NCBI GenBank assembly: GCA_050745265.1
Contig: JBOGKE010000042.1
Span: 1-64,000, forward strand
DNA length: 64,000 bases
Reading direction: 5' to 3'
Source of the DNA: RH2-MAG17b sp050745265
GTDB taxonomy: Bacteria > Acidobacteriota > Terriglobia > UBA7540
In this document: piece after piece, positions 35,131-44,933 of the stretch
Layout: the number at the start of each line of letters is the position of its first letter
How positions within the stretch are numbered: position 1 is the first letter of the stretch
Notes under the pieces: generated by a model
Seen by the model: only the letters and a program-made list of their open reading frames with translations
Database searches by the model: none
What the model was told of the DNA's origin: nothing
Position numbers and translations under genes: made by a program

Positions 35131-38100
35131 TCAGAAGTAAAACTTCGCGCCCAATTGAATCACGCGCGGATCAAACGCCGCCGTCTCCGTTCCGAACGCC
35201 GCTGAATTGAAGTCCGTGGTAATCCCGCCTGGATCAAACTGCGTGTGATTGAACAGATTGAAGAACTCGAAACGCAATTCGATCCTTTTACTCTCGGTGA
35301 TCTGCGTCTCCTTCTCTAGCGCGAAATCGAAGTTGTTGCGGCCGGGGCCGCGCAGAAGGTCGCGCCCGGCATTGCCTTCCGTTCCGATGGCAGGCGCAGA
35401 AAAACCGCTCGGGCTAAACCAAAGGTTGGTGGGATTGGTGCGCGGATTCAGGTACTGCGCCGGCCCCGCGACGTTCGGCACGTCCCATGCCGATCCGCCG
35501 CCGTACGTATAGTAGGTGTAATAGCTCGATGTGAGAGAAGGGAAGGAGCTATCCACCACGTCCAGCGGGAAACCGCTCTGGAAAGTTGTGATGCCGCTGA
35601 TCTGCCAGCCATCGGTGAGGCGGCTCGGTAGCCACGCGAAAGAATTGAAGCGCCGCACGCTCGGCAGTTCGTAGACGTAATTAACCACCAAACGATTGGT
35701 GGCGTCATAGATCGACGGGCCGTAATCGGCCGCCTCACGGTTGAACGGGTTAATACTGCGTAGCTGTCCAAAACCTCCCGCCCCGGACCCGCCAAAACCC
35801 GAGTTCTCGAAGCCTGAGCCGTCATCCATCGCATGAGACCACGTGTAAGCGGCAAGGAACTGCATGCCGTGCGAGAAGTGTCTCTCGAGGCTGGCCTGGA
35901 ACGAATTGTAATTGGAGTTGCCGACCGTCGCCACGTTGCCGATCGAGGCGAAAATGTTTCCTGGGTACGCGTAATTGCCGGGGAACAAGACAGGCTGGTA
36001 CCCCGGGAAAGCAGCACACTCCTTCGTCGCCGCGCATCCCGCGGGATTGATCCCGGGGTTGAGCTCGTAGGCCATTAACAGGCGATGGCCGGCCGATCCC
36101 ACGTACGCAAGCGATAAAATGGTGCTCGCGCCAAGCTGGCGCTCGACCGTGAGATTGAAGTTCTCCGCGTAGGGCACCGCGATGTTGGGGTCATAGACGC
36201 TGATGAAGAGCGGATAGTAGAGAGAAAAATCGGGCGTCGAGCTGGGTGCGTAAGGAAATTTATTCGCCAGCGTGTACTGGCCTGCGATGTCCGCAAATGG
36301 ATTCGCAAAACTCGGGATCAGCGTCGGCAGCGCGGGATTCGTGGCGTTCGCATCGGTAACGCCGGATGAATTAAGCGAAAAGGGCGGCGACCCTTGCGTT
36401 TGCGTCGTGGTCTCGCCGTTGAAGCGATTGAAATAGATGCCGAAACCGGCGCGGATGCTGGTTCTGCCCGGCCCGCCCGTGAGCCTGCCCCAATCCGGGC
36501 TGTATGCGAAACCAAAGCGAGGGCCGATGTCCTTGAGGCGCGTGGTTCCGAACGCGTTCACGCCGGGATCACCCTGGAAGACATAACCCGCGGGAGCGCT
36601 GGGAAAAACCGTGGATTGCTGGCCGGGCCGGAAGGCAATGCCGGCGTGGTTGTTATGGTAGTTGTCGACGTTGGGCGTGTCGATGGACCAGCCCGCGCCA
36701 TACGTCAGGGTCAAATTTTGCCGGATCTTCCACTGGTCCTGAGCATAGGAATAATACTCCTGCGTCCGCTCGTTGAGAATGTCGCCGCTTCCCTGGCTAT
36801 AGCTGTCGGGAATGCCGAGAAGAAAATCAGCCGCCGAATCTCCGGTTGAGTACGCGCCCGCGTGATTGAAATTGAACACGCCGTCATTGATGTGGGAGAA
36901 GGGATTGTAGACCTCGAATCGGCGCATGTCGAAGCCGAACTTCAGCGTGTGGTTTCCCGCAACCTTGGTGAAATTGTCCGTCGCCTGGTAGGTCTGGTCG
37001 GTGCGCGGCTGAGGTCCGTTGGTGGAGAAGCCCAGGTCAAAATAGCCGAGCACGTTCACCACCGGCAACCCTTCGCCGGATGTGAGCTGGGGATGAATCC
37101 CGGTAAAACCAGCGGAGGAAGGAGCCGTCGGCGTTTGCGGAAAGACGGAAGCGAAGTTGAGACGCGTATATCCGATCCGCGCTTCGTTGAGCGTCGTACC
37201 GTTGAACGTATGGTTCCAGGCGGCCGTGTACTGCTGCTCGTGCGTCTGGTCGGTTTGGCCAAAGCCGGGTAGCGTTGCGCCGGTAAAGGGAACTTCCTCG
37301 GTGTCAGGCTCACGCTCCCAGAGAAAGTAACCCCACAGCGAGTCTTTACCGCTGATGGTGTGGTCGATCCGCCCCAGATATTGATCGGCGGTGAGCCGGA
37401 AAGCGGGATTAAACTCGTACAGCGTTCCCACCGTCGGCGAGGGGACGTATTTATTGAGCAAGCCCGCGGAGACGGAATTGAAATCGGCGGAGGGTATGGC
37501 CCCTGCCGAGAAGATTGTGGAGTAAGGCGTGCCCGCCGGGTAGTTTACACCGTCGTCGCCAACCAGCGGGAACGGAGACGTGTTGGATGAAGCTGTGAGA
37601 TCGGGGAAAGCTCCGCTGCGCTGCGCCGAGGTGAAAACCGGCACAGCGCCCGGCGTGGCGCAACCGCAATCGCCGCCACTTTCCGGGCGGCTCTCGCGGG
37701 TGCCCTGGTAGGAGAAGAAGAAGAACGTGTGATTCTTCCAGACCGGCCCGCCAATGGTGCCGCCGAATTGGTTGCGATGAAATACCGCAGGCGCGGGCTG
37801 AAAGAAATTGCGCGCATTCAGACTGGTATCTCGGTAAAACTCGAACCCATCGCCGTGAAACTGATTGCTGCCCGATTTAATCACGGCGTTTAAGATGGCG
37901 CCGGAATTCCGGCCATACTCGGGATTGATGGTGCTCGTCACCATTTTGAACTCAGCAATCGCATCGGGGCTAGGCACAACGAGTGCCGTGTTCAGCGGAA
38001 GATCGTTATCGTCCGTGCCGTTGATGAGATAGCTGTTCTGCTCCGGCTGGCTTCCGTTGGTAGCGAAGCTCCCGCGGCTATCGGACGCGTCAACAACGCC

Positions 38101-38601
38101 AGGCTCAAGCTGCTGAAGCTGCACCCAGTCGCGGCCGTTGAGGGGCAGGTCCACAATCGACCGGCTGTTGACCGTGGTTCCGAGTTCAATCGTCGTCAAC
38201 TCCACTTGCGCCGAGTTTGCCCGCACCGTCACCTGTTGGGCGGCTGTGCCCACAGCAAGCGTCGCGCTCAGCACGTAAACCTGATTGACGTTAAGCTGAA
38301 TCGCGGCGCTGGTGTATCTCTGAAATCCGCGCTCCGTGATGGTGACGTTATAGACCGCCGGCACGACCAGGTTGAGTATTTCGAACGCGCCGTCGGCGCC
38401 TGAGATGACGTGCCGCGAGATCCCTGTCCCCGTGTCGATGGCAGTCACACTGGCGCCGGGAATCACCGCGCCGGATTGATCCTTCACCACGCCTCGGATC
38501 GAGCCGTAGAGCTGGTCGCCTCGGATCGTCGCGGTTCGAATCAGAAGCGCGCCGGCAGTAAAAGCTACGAACGCGATGGCTGCGATTGAGCTCTTCGTCA
38601 T
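35131..38601 (-). CDS. TonB-dependent receptor with carboxypeptidase-like regulatory domain
   Basis: 1,156 residues from ATG 38601, with an N-terminal signal (IAAIAFVAFTAGALLIRT). The first domain (GSIRGVVKDQSGAVIPGASVTA) is a carboxypeptidase-D regulatory-like fold. The plug has DLPLNGRDWVQL and IKSGSNQFHGD-type blocks. The rest is a long beta-barrel ending in LGAKFYF, with a terminal aromatic residue as expected for outer-membrane insertion. This Oar-like architecture is strongly expanded in Acidobacteriota. Substrate unknown; the Tat-exported carbohydrate enzymes nearby suggest oligosaccharides. The upstream ORF extension to 38652 is unlikely to be translated. Confidence 0.92.
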   Translation of the reverse strand: MTKSSIAAIAFVAFTAGALLIRTATIRGDQLYGSIRGVVKDQSGAVIPGASVTAIDTGTGISRHVISGADGAFEILNLVVPAVYNVTITERGFQRYTSAAIQLNVNQVYVLSATLAVGTAAQQVTVRANSAQVELTTIELGTTVNSRSIVDLPLNGRDWVQLQQLEPGVVDASDSRGSFATNGSQPEQNSYLINGTDDNDLPLNTALVVPSPDAIAEFKMVTSTINPEYGRNSGAILNAVIKSGSNQFHGDGFEFYRDTSLNARNFFQPAPAVFHRNQFGGTIGGPVWKNHTFFFFSYQGTRESRPESGGDCGCATPGAVPVFTSAQRSGAFPDLTASSNTSPFPLVGDDGVNYPAGTPYSTIFSAGAIPSADFNSVSAGLLNKYVPSPTVGTLYEFNPAFRLTADQYLGRIDHTISGKDSLWGYFLWEREPDTEEVPFTGATLPGFGQTDQTHEQQYTAAWNHTFNGTTLNEARIGYTRLNFASVFPQTPTAPSSAGFTGIHPQLTSGEGLPVVNVLGYFDLGFSTNGPQPRTDQTYQATDNFTKVAGNHTLKFGFDMRRFEVYNPFSHINDGVFNFNHAGAYSTGDSAADFLLGIPDSYSQGSGDILNERTQEYYSYAQDQWKIRQNLTLTYGAGWSIDTPNVDNYHNNHAGIAFRPGQQSTVFPSAPAGYVFQGDPGVNAFGTTRLKDIGPRFGFAYSPDWGRLTGGPGRTSIRAGFGIYFNRFNGETTTQTQGSPPFSLNSSGVTDANATNPALPTLIPSFANPFADIAGQYTLANKFPYAPSSTPDFSLYYPLFISVYDPNIAVPYAENFNLTVERQLGASTILSLAYVGSAGHRLLMAYELNPGINPAGCAATKECAAFPGYQPVLFPGNYAYPGNIFASIGNVATVGNSNYNSFQASLERHFSHGMQFLAAYTWSHAMDDGSGFENSGFGGSGAGGFGQLRSINPFNREAADYGPSIYDATNRLVVNYVYELPSVRRFNSFAWLPSRLTDGWQISGITTFQSGFPLDVVDSSFPSLTSSYYTYYTYGGGSAWDVPNVAGPAQYLNPRTNPTNLWFSPSGFSAPAIGTEGNAGRDLLRGPGRNNFDFALEKETQITESKRIELRFEFFNLFNHTQFDPGGITTDFNSAAFGTETAAFDPRVIQLGAKFYF

Positions 38602-38893
38602 AGGGTTCCTCAAATTGAAGGTTCGGGCTGACTGGAAATCTTGTAAACCCATTTATTATTAGCGGTTATTAGTAAGCCTGTCAACAGCCTCGATGCGGAT
38701 GGTAGCGCGGGCGTCCCGCCCGTGAGCATGAGCAAGATGCCCATGCTACGGTTTTACGCGAGACGAGTACGACATATGAGCCTTATGAGACGGAAGCGGG
38801 CTCGGCGGCGGCATCCCGGCCCCGTCGTCCTGCATCCCGAGGGGCTTGGGGCCGGGAACGTCGTCACCGTCCGGAACCTTCCCTTCGGGCATT

Positions 38894-39085
38894 TCCGCCG
38901 GCCAAGCGCTGGCGCTGCTCTTCACGCTTCAGAGCGCGGATATCGTTCTGCCCACAACCGACGGGCGCGAGATTCGGCTGCGGCGCGTCGCCACCCCCTC
39001 TCCGGACCAGCAGCGGCTCCTGACTCAACTCCCCGAGTGCTTCAATCTGAACTTCGACTGTAGTGTAGACTCGGCCATCGCCTAA
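38894..39085 (+). pseudogene. Transposase C-terminal relic
   Basis: A 63-codon stretch reads ALALLFTLQSADIVLPTTDG and EIRLRRVATPSPDQQRLLTQL. The LPTTDGR...L.L.R..xP...Q..LL..L pattern is typical of the C-terminus of IS1634/IS4-like transposases. No upstream catalytic part is readable in any frame. It lies in a repeat-rich gap behind the TonB-dependent receptor gene. Confidence 0.45.
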
Positions 39086-39099
39086 ATTGATTCCTAAGT

Positions 39100-39290
39100 A
39101 CTTAGCCCGGTTTGAACTCCTTTCGTGACGAACTTGGGCTAGTGTGGATGCGGCAGTCGTTGTCGGCGGACCAGCGGGACGCGGCGACGCAGGCTTGGGT
39201 CCGGTGGATTTCCGGGCGGCAGTGCGGTTGGCGGGCGCGGCGTCTGGCGGTGACGGTGCGTTGATCGGACATGGTTATACCTCTCGAAAA
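39100..39290 (-). pseudogene. Decayed N-terminal fragment of an acidobacterial ANRxxARKSTGPK-type protein
   Basis: In one minus frame the sequence APANRTAARKSTGPKPASP is recognisable. Many acidobacterial hypothetical proteins start with a similar ANRxNAxxSTGPKT block. No ATG in the same frame gives a full protein and homology fades quickly, so this looks like a degraded fragment. Confidence 0.35.
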
Positions 39291-39425
39291 AGAAGATTCG
39301 GTTACCTCGGGCCGAGGATAGCTGAGGGGGACGAGAAGATGGAGACAGGCGAGACGAATTAGAGAGGATCATGGAGGATTTCAGGGGGTGGCGCAGCACG
39401 GCCGTACAGCCGCAACCCAATCGCG

Positions 39426-39518
39426 TGTCATTCCGAGGAGCGAAGCGACGAGGAATCTCGCCTTGCTCTGATTCCCGGAGCGGGCACGGCGCGATTCCTC
39501 GCTTTGCTCGGAATGACA
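39426..39518. repeat. Inverted repeat with gtcattccgag ends
   Basis: tgtcattccgag starts the left arm (39426-39457) and ctcggaatgaca ends the right arm (39493-39518). The arms share most of their length apart from a 4-base and a 1-base gap. This resembles the tgtcattc/gaatgaca-ended intergenic elements at 54304. Confidence 0.65.
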
Positions 39519-39857
39519 GACTCCAAGTGCTCTTGCCAGAAAAAGGGGTAGCGCGAACCTGCGTTTTTCGCGAGGGTGGCGCAGATATCGCGCATTGTGC
39601 GATGTGTGCGGATTTCAGACGCCTCCCACAAATGAAGCTTTCAAGGCGGCTTCCTCTTCCTCGCACACATGCCAAGCAGCGGCATGTGTGCGCCACCCGC
39701 GAGCCTCTTGGGGCCTCTTCCTCGCCTCTCGCCCGGCGCGAGCGCCGGGCGAGAGGCGAGGAAGAAGACGCGGGCTCTGTTCTTAACCCCGGGCTTACGC
39801 CCGGGGCTACTTTCTTCCGGCCCTCGGGGCCTTTTGGCCTCTCCCGTCTGAAGTTTC

Positions 39858-40033
39858 TGGAGAGCGGAGCCGAAGGGCTCGCCAACCTCTCCCTCGGGGA
39901 GAGGGCTGGAGTTCCCCGTTCTTTAAGCCCTCTCCCTCTGGGAGAGGGTGCCCGAGGGACGAGGGCAGGTGAGGGGACATTGTCATGCTTTGAGGGTGTC
40001 GCGAAGCGACATGAGAAACTCCTCTGAATGACA
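39858..40033 (-). repeat. Copy of a 170-bp dispersed repeat
   Basis: Read on the minus strand it runs from tgtcattcag through tcgcttcgcgacacc, ccctcgtccctcgggc, aagaacggggaactcc and ccccgagggagaggg. This order is the same as in the element at 54304-54480 on the plus strand. One end (gaatgaca) is conserved; the other end lacks the terminal repeat. Confidence 0.75.
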
Positions 40034-40153
40034 TGGCCGCAACCTTTTCAGCACCGTGTCAGCGCAGCCGAAGGTGCTGAAGCGAAGAACTCGCTACACG
40101 TTTTCTCGGCATCCTGTTAAAATTTGGTTCTTTCCTCCATCAGGAAGAATTCG

Positions 40154-40897
40154 ATGAAAATCGCCATCTCGGTGTCGGCAGAAGAGAAAGCAAAAGGCGC
40201 GAAGTCGCCTTACGTTCGAGCCCTGGTCGCCGCCGGAGCCGCGCCCGAAGAGCTTTGCCTCGTAACGACTCAGGATACGACAGGGCTGCATATCGGCGAG
40301 TACGACGGCCTGCTGCTCGCGGGCGGGCTGGATCTGGATCCGGCGCTTTACGGCGAGGAGAAGAACTACGAAAACGTTCGGGCAGATCGCGCCAGGGACG
40401 ATTTTGAGCTGCGGCTGCTCGACCGCGCCCTCCATCTGCGACTGCCCGTCTTCGGCATCTGCCGCGGAGCTCAGCTTATCAATGTGAAGTTCCGCGGCAC
40501 GCTTTACCAAGACCTGAAGAGTGACTGGATTCCGCGAGATGACCGCGCGGCGCCCATCGAGCATCGCCAGCCCGGCGATCGTTCAGATCTGGTTCACAAC
40601 GCGACCGTCACTGATTCGTCTTCGCGGCTGGCCGAGGTGGTCCAGGGGGAATTCCGGGTGAACAGCCTGCATCATCAGGGCATCAAGCGCCTCGGGCACG
40701 GGCTAAAAGTCACCGCTCACGCGGAAGACGGATTGGTGGAGGCGTTGGAGGCGGCGGACGAGGGCGGTTATCTGGTCGCAGTGCAATGGCACCCTGAAGA
40801 ACTGATCGATCACACGGAACACCAGCGCCTGATGGCGCAATTCGTCGAAGAGTGCCGTGCCAACGCCAAGCCGCGCGCTGTTACGCAGGCGGGCTGA
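40154..40897 (+). CDS. Class-I glutamine-amidotransferase-like hydrolase (C26/PuuD type)
   Basis: 247 residues from ATG 40154. Triad elements: nucleophile Cys in FGICRGAQLINV and the late WHPEE His/Glu; YDGLLLAGGLDLDPALYGE and VNSLHHQGIKRL are also typical. This is the gamma-glutamyl-gamma-aminobutyrate hydrolase family (peptidase C26), which cleaves gamma-glutamyl bonds. Substrate is unknown because no putrescine-catabolism genes are nearby. Length and motifs are complete. The upstream 10-codon extension to 40124 lacks family character. Confidence 0.87.
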   Translation: MKIAISVSAEEKAKGAKSPYVRALVAAGAAPEELCLVTTQDTTGLHIGEYDGLLLAGGLDLDPALYGEEKNYENVRADRARDDFELRLLDRALHLRLPVFGICRGAQLINVKFRGTLYQDLKSDWIPRDDRAAPIEHRQPGDRSDLVHNATVTDSSSRLAEVVQGEFRVNSLHHQGIKRLGHGLKVTAHAEDGLVEALEAADEGGYLVAVQWHPEELIDHTEHQRLMAQFVEECRANAKPRAVTQAG

Positions 40898-40903
40898 GCC
40901 GTT

Positions 40904-40930
40904 GTAGCGGCGATCGCAGATCACCGCTAC
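40904..40930. repeat. Short hairpin, gtagcgg family
   Basis: gtagcgg and ccgctac form a 7-bp stem around a 13-base loop, followed by another GC-rich inverted repeat to 40960. It sits between the C26 and macro-domain genes. Confidence 0.5.
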
Positions 40931-40969
40931 AGCGCAAAGCCCGGCGCTACAAAGCGCCGGCCAGGACAT

Positions 40970-41494
40970 ATGCCCACCAAAATCCTATTCGTGAAGGGCG
41001 ACATCACCGAGATGGCGGTGGACGCGATCGTGAACGCCGCCAACAACGATCTCGCGCTCGGCGCGGGTGTCGCCGGCGCCATCCGCCGCAAGGGCGGCCC
41101 GCGAATCGAGGAGGAGTGTGAACGGATCGGCCCGGTGGCGCTCGGCGAGGCTGTCGTGACGACGGCCGGAAATCTGAAAGCGTTCTATGTGGTGCACGCC
41201 GCGAGTATGAGGCTTGGAGGGAAGACCACCGCCGAGTCGCTTCGCCTTTCGGTGAAGCACGCCTTCGAGCGCGCCGAGGAGAAGGCGTTCAAGAGCATCG
41301 CCTTCCCGGCGATTGGCGCCGGCATCGCCGGTTTTCCCATGGATCAATGCGCGCGGATTATGCTCGGCCAAACGCTCGAGCACCTGAAATCCCGGTCCAG
41401 CCTCGAACGCCTCTATTTCGTGCTGTACGACGATGCGGCGCTGAGCGTATTCGAAGAGACTTACAAGAAACTGACGGCGAAACCGCAGGAGTAG
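40970..41494 (+). CDS. Macro-domain protein (ADP-ribose binding)
   Basis: 174 residues. The fold is clear: VKGDITEMAVDAIVNAANNDL, split as GDITEMAVDAIVNAAN, then GAGVAGAIRRKGGP (the first phosphate loop), AVVTTAGNLKAFYVVHA, and FPAIGAGIAGFP (the second loop). Macro domains bind ADP-ribose and may remove it from proteins, nucleic acids or O-acetyl-ADP-ribose. The asparagine pair NAAN matches active hydrolase-type members. It lies 72 bases after the C26 hydrolase on the same strand. Confidence 0.92.
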   Translation: MPTKILFVKGDITEMAVDAIVNAANNDLALGAGVAGAIRRKGGPRIEEECERIGPVALGEAVVTTAGNLKAFYVVHAASMRLGGKTTAESLRLSVKHAFERAEEKAFKSIAFPAIGAGIAGFPMDQCARIMLGQTLEHLKSRSSLERLYFVLYDDAALSVFEETYKKLTAKPQE

Positions 41495-41855
41495 CCGCCG
41501 AGCGCGCATGAATCAATTAGCGGTCGATCCTGATATCTCCCTGGCGCCGGACTTGACGCGCAGCCGACAGGTATGTACTATTTAGTAATGGACCCCGGCG
41601 CTCCAGCCCGGCTGCGGTTCCAGCCCCCCCTGATCTAGGTTACTTGCTGAGTCGTCAGCCGCCTCTCTCGCTCTTTCGTTTTACCAACCTTATACCGCAC
41701 TTGCAGTCGGACGGCGCTATTGGTGACGGAGATCTTCGATCCATCGGTCATGTCACGCGTTGTGAGATAATGCCTTGCCGCGTGAGCCGCCGGACAAAGC
41801 TCGGCCTTCGTTGCGCGGGATCGTATTCATGGGCAAAGAGGGACAGGAGAAATCA

Positions 41856-43424
41856 ATGGCTGGCCGACGGAATGATGAATCGTGTGACGGGTCCCGGGCT
41901 ACATCTTCGCGGCGCGATTTCCTGAAGTCGATCGGGGGCGCGGCGATGGCAGGAGGCGTTGTTCCGGGCGCAACAGATCTGAAGAGCTTTCAGAGCCCGC
42001 GGCCGAGCGCCAGCACAGATCCGGAGAAACTCATCGGCATTCAGATTGGAGCGGTCTCTTTTGTTGATGAAGGCACGGATAAGGTGCTGGATATCTTGCA
42101 GGAGCGGGCCGGCGTCAACGCGTTGATGCTGGCCGCCTTCACCTATGGCCGCGGCATCGCGGGGCGCCAGGTTCCCGGCCAGCCCCTTCCCGACCACGGA
42201 GCGCAACAATACGATACGGCGACATTTCATGGCGGAGATTATGCCAACGTCCACCCCGAATACTACCGGGATAGCATCTTCAGAGATTTTCGCGCCCCCG
42301 ATCTCGGCAGCTTCGACCTCTTGGGCGAGGTCGTACCGAAAGCCCGGGCGAGGAGGATCAAGAGCTACTGCTGGTTTGAGGACGTTTACAATCCGCGATA
42401 CCTCGCCGGTTTCGAGCAGAACGCCGCAGAGGTGGACATCGACGGCAAGCCCACCCGCGGGGCTTGCCTCAACAATCCCGGCGTGCGGGATTTTCTAGCC
42501 GCGCTTACCGAGGACTGGCTCAAGAGCTACGATGTGGACGGCGTGATGTGGTGTTCGGAAAGACAAGGGCCGTTGGACAACGCCATCGGCGCAGACGCGG
42601 GACGATTCACCGGGCGCGCGACGATCACCTGCTTCTGTTCTTACTGCCGCACGAAAGGAGAGGACCGGGGCATCGACGTGGACCGCGCCCGAGCCGGGCT
42701 CCAGGCTCTCCACGGATGGGCGGAGAGCGCGGTGCATGGTCCGCGGCCCGCCGACGGGTACTTCGTCACTTTCTGGCGCCTGCTGGTCGATTATCCGGAA
42801 ATTCTCGCTTGGGAGAAACTCTGGACGGAGAGCCAGCGCGAAGTCTACGCGTTTCTTTATGGCGAGGCCAAAGGCATTCGTCCGGACCTTCCGGTTGGGT
42901 TTCACATCTGGCACAACAATTCGTTCAGCCCCTTCTACCGCGCCGAACAGGACTACAGAAAGTTGGCCGGCATCGCCGACTTTCTCAAGGTGGTGATGTA
43001 CAACAACTGCGCTGGCCCGCGCCTGGCGCAGTACATTCGCAACGTCCATGGCACGGTTTTCGGCGACCTGCCGCCGGAACAGGTTTTGCAGTTCCATTAC
43101 GATGTGCTTGGTTACAAAAATGAATCAGACCTCGATAAGCTCCCGCAGACCGGCCTATCGGCCCGTTACGTCGCGGAGGAAACTCGCCGCGCTCTCACCG
43201 GCGCGGCGGGCCGGTTCGCCATCTATCCTGGCATCGACATTGATGTCCCAACCGGGCCGGGACAGAATAAAACTGCGCCTGAAGATGTTCGAAACGCGGC
43301 GCGCGCGGCTTTGGGCGCGGGAGCGCAGGGACTCATCCTTTCCCGCAAATACTCCGAGATGCGGCTCGCGAATCTTGCCGGAGCCGGCCAAGCCCTGAAA
43401 GACTTAGGTCTCTGGAAAGCTTGA
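41856..43424 (+). CDS. Tat-exported TIM-barrel protein, glycosidase-like
   Basis: 522 residues from ATG 41856, with AGGAG just upstream. The N-terminus has a twin-arginine signal (TSSRRDFLKSIGGAAMAGG). The body looks like a beta/alpha barrel: VNALMLAAFTYGRG, RIKSYCWFEDVYNP, YDVDGVMWCSERQGPLDN, CFCSYCRTKGED and FLKVVMYNNCAGPRLA. It recalls hypothetical glycosyl hydrolases (GHL-type), and a CxxC pair is present in the same place as in the 47821 protein. No family is named with confidence. Export suggests action on environmental or surface glycans. Confidence 0.7.
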   Translation: MAGRRNDESCDGSRATSSRRDFLKSIGGAAMAGGVVPGATDLKSFQSPRPSASTDPEKLIGIQIGAVSFVDEGTDKVLDILQERAGVNALMLAAFTYGRGIAGRQVPGQPLPDHGAQQYDTATFHGGDYANVHPEYYRDSIFRDFRAPDLGSFDLLGEVVPKARARRIKSYCWFEDVYNPRYLAGFEQNAAEVDIDGKPTRGACLNNPGVRDFLAALTEDWLKSYDVDGVMWCSERQGPLDNAIGADAGRFTGRATITCFCSYCRTKGEDRGIDVDRARAGLQALHGWAESAVHGPRPADGYFVTFWRLLVDYPEILAWEKLWTESQREVYAFLYGEAKGIRPDLPVGFHIWHNNSFSPFYRAEQDYRKLAGIADFLKVVMYNNCAGPRLAQYIRNVHGTVFGDLPPEQVLQFHYDVLGYKNESDLDKLPQTGLSARYVAEETRRALTGAAGRFAIYPGIDIDVPTGPGQNKTAPEDVRNAARAALGAGAQGLILSRKYSEMRLANLAGAGQALKDLGLWKA

Positions 43425-44177
43425 CGCGAGACGCTGTCTCCCGTGTCGCATCTATCTTAGTTGTCATGTGTGTCTCATCTCATAGCTTTTGCACGGCCCT
43501 GTGCGTTCGACCGAGACCTGGAGCCAGCTTCCGCGGGTGTGACTGAAACGAGCGCGGTGGGGCGCCACCGGCGCCGCCACTTGCGGGATCAACCTTCGTC
43601 TTTAGCGGGCCGGCCGAACGCCCCGATTCTGTGTTTTCAACAACTTGGCAGGATACCCACATTTTCGCTAGCCCCAGTTAAATAACTGAATATAAATGAC
43701 TTGCTTGATTTAGGCGCCAAAATCCGTAGGTTCGTTTTAGGTTCGTTTTCGATTAGCAACTTCTCATGTTGTTTGTTTTCAGAAACTTCTCCGGTTCGTT
43801 TTGCAAATAAACAATCCATTATTCGTGCTCTTCCTCGCTAGCCCTGGCGCTTCGTTGGACTCGTGGCAAGGACGCCCCGACCGTGCGTATCATAGGGGCA
43901 AGGTGCCCCTGCCGCGTCCCCGGCTCCGGCGGAGACGACATGACTCGCTTGAGCGACATCGCGCCATAACCTTTCGTACCCGCGAAACCCGTCCTCCGTG
44001 AAAGCGGCGCGGCGTAGACTGTCATTCCCGCGAAGGCGGGAAGCCAGCCCGGTGACTGTAATGAACGCCGCTGGTGCGGCGACTGATGCTAAAGGAACAA
44101 TAGGCTTCGTTCCGTCGTTTTTTTCGCGCATCCTCAATTTTCCCCGGCCGGCCTTCGAGTCGTTCCCTCAGCTCCCC
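43425..44177. other. Repeat-rich noncoding region
   Basis: No convincing gene. It contains a degenerate repeat at 43650-43810 with two nearby ggttcgtttt units and a cgctagcc block, shared with 59695-59852, and other GC-rich fragments. Confidence 0.45.
43650..43810 (+). repeat. ggttcgtttt-type dispersed repeat, copy 1
   Basis: ttttcgctagcccc near 43663, then ggttcgttttaggttcgtttt with cgattagca near 43731-43760, and a closing tccggttcg near 43793. The order matches the copy at 59695-59852 with diverged sequence and similar spacing. Confidence 0.5.
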
Positions 44178-44261
44178 GGTAGCCACGGCATGACCTTTAT
44201 GCCGTGGGTTCGTAACATCCCTTGAAAAAGCCCACGGCACAAAAGCCGTGCCGTGTCTACC
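44178..44261. repeat. Paired-hairpin (BIME-like) element, family A
   Basis: ggtagccacggcatg...ccgtggg and cccacggcac...gtgtctacc form two hairpins in inverted orientation over 84 bases. The same design occurs at 56905-56992. Confidence 0.75.
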
Positions 44262-44376
44262 AGCTACCAGCGCAGCGGCGGCTTGTGCCGCCAGCCGCAG
44301 CGTCCAGCCTACTACAGGCGCGTGAGACTATTGAGACGCGCGATGCGAACGAGACGGTTTTTCGCGCGCGCGCGCA

Positions 44377-44464
44377 TAGCGCAGAGTTTCGCTTTCCAGA
44401 AACTCTGCGGCTCTCCGCATTTCCGGGACACAAGCCGCGGAGTTACAAGACAACTCCGCGCTAC
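44377..44464. repeat. Paired-hairpin (BIME-like) element, family B
   Basis: An 88-base element with ends tagcgcagagtt and aactccgcgcta (11 of 12 complementary). It contains two hairpins: gcagagttt/aaactctgc and gcggagtt/aactccgc. It is repeated, with the same length, at 47259-47346. Confidence 0.8.
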
Positions 44465-44933
44465 CTGAATCCTTACCCTCGTGGCGGCGGCATAAACCGC
44501 GATGTCGCCGCCTGCGGTGTGGTCGATCGCGCTCGCGCCGGCAGAGCAGCCTGCGGCGTCCGCCGAGGCCGTAGTGTTTATCAACCAGACTGACGCGCAG
44601 TCGGCGACGGCCGGGCTGGCGCAGACGCCGCTGTTTGGGTCCGTGAGTCCACGAAGGGAACGCCGATAAGTCGGACGAGTACGGTCTCGCTTCGCGGGAT
44701 CGCAAAACCCATAGGGCGGATGCGCCATCCAGCGATTCGACGGCGAGCTCCACCGAAAGGGTAGCGTGCGTGATCGGAATAGGAGCCCGCGGTCACCGAA
44801 AGCTCGCCGCGGTAGGACCGCGGCTACGTGCTACCAGAGATAATTTGAACGGCCCGGCGGAGGCCTGTTCCTTTCTGTATACTGTGTATGCGTAGCTTCA
44901 ATTTTCACTCTGCAGCCGAGCGTAGGAGTGTCC
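44465..44933. other. Noncoding region before the ATPase gene
   Basis: A short plus-strand frame around 44502-44669 (SPPAVWSIALAPAEQPAAS, AVVFINQTDAQSATAGLAQT) has coding-like composition and may be a decayed gene end. It has no recognised homology. The rest is GC-rich noncoding DNA with hairpin pieces (cgcggt/accgcg near 44815). Confidence 0.35.

Noticed and set aside
39139..39885. 248-residue minus-strand open frame
   Set aside because: It crosses several intergenic repeats and has no homology-like segments.
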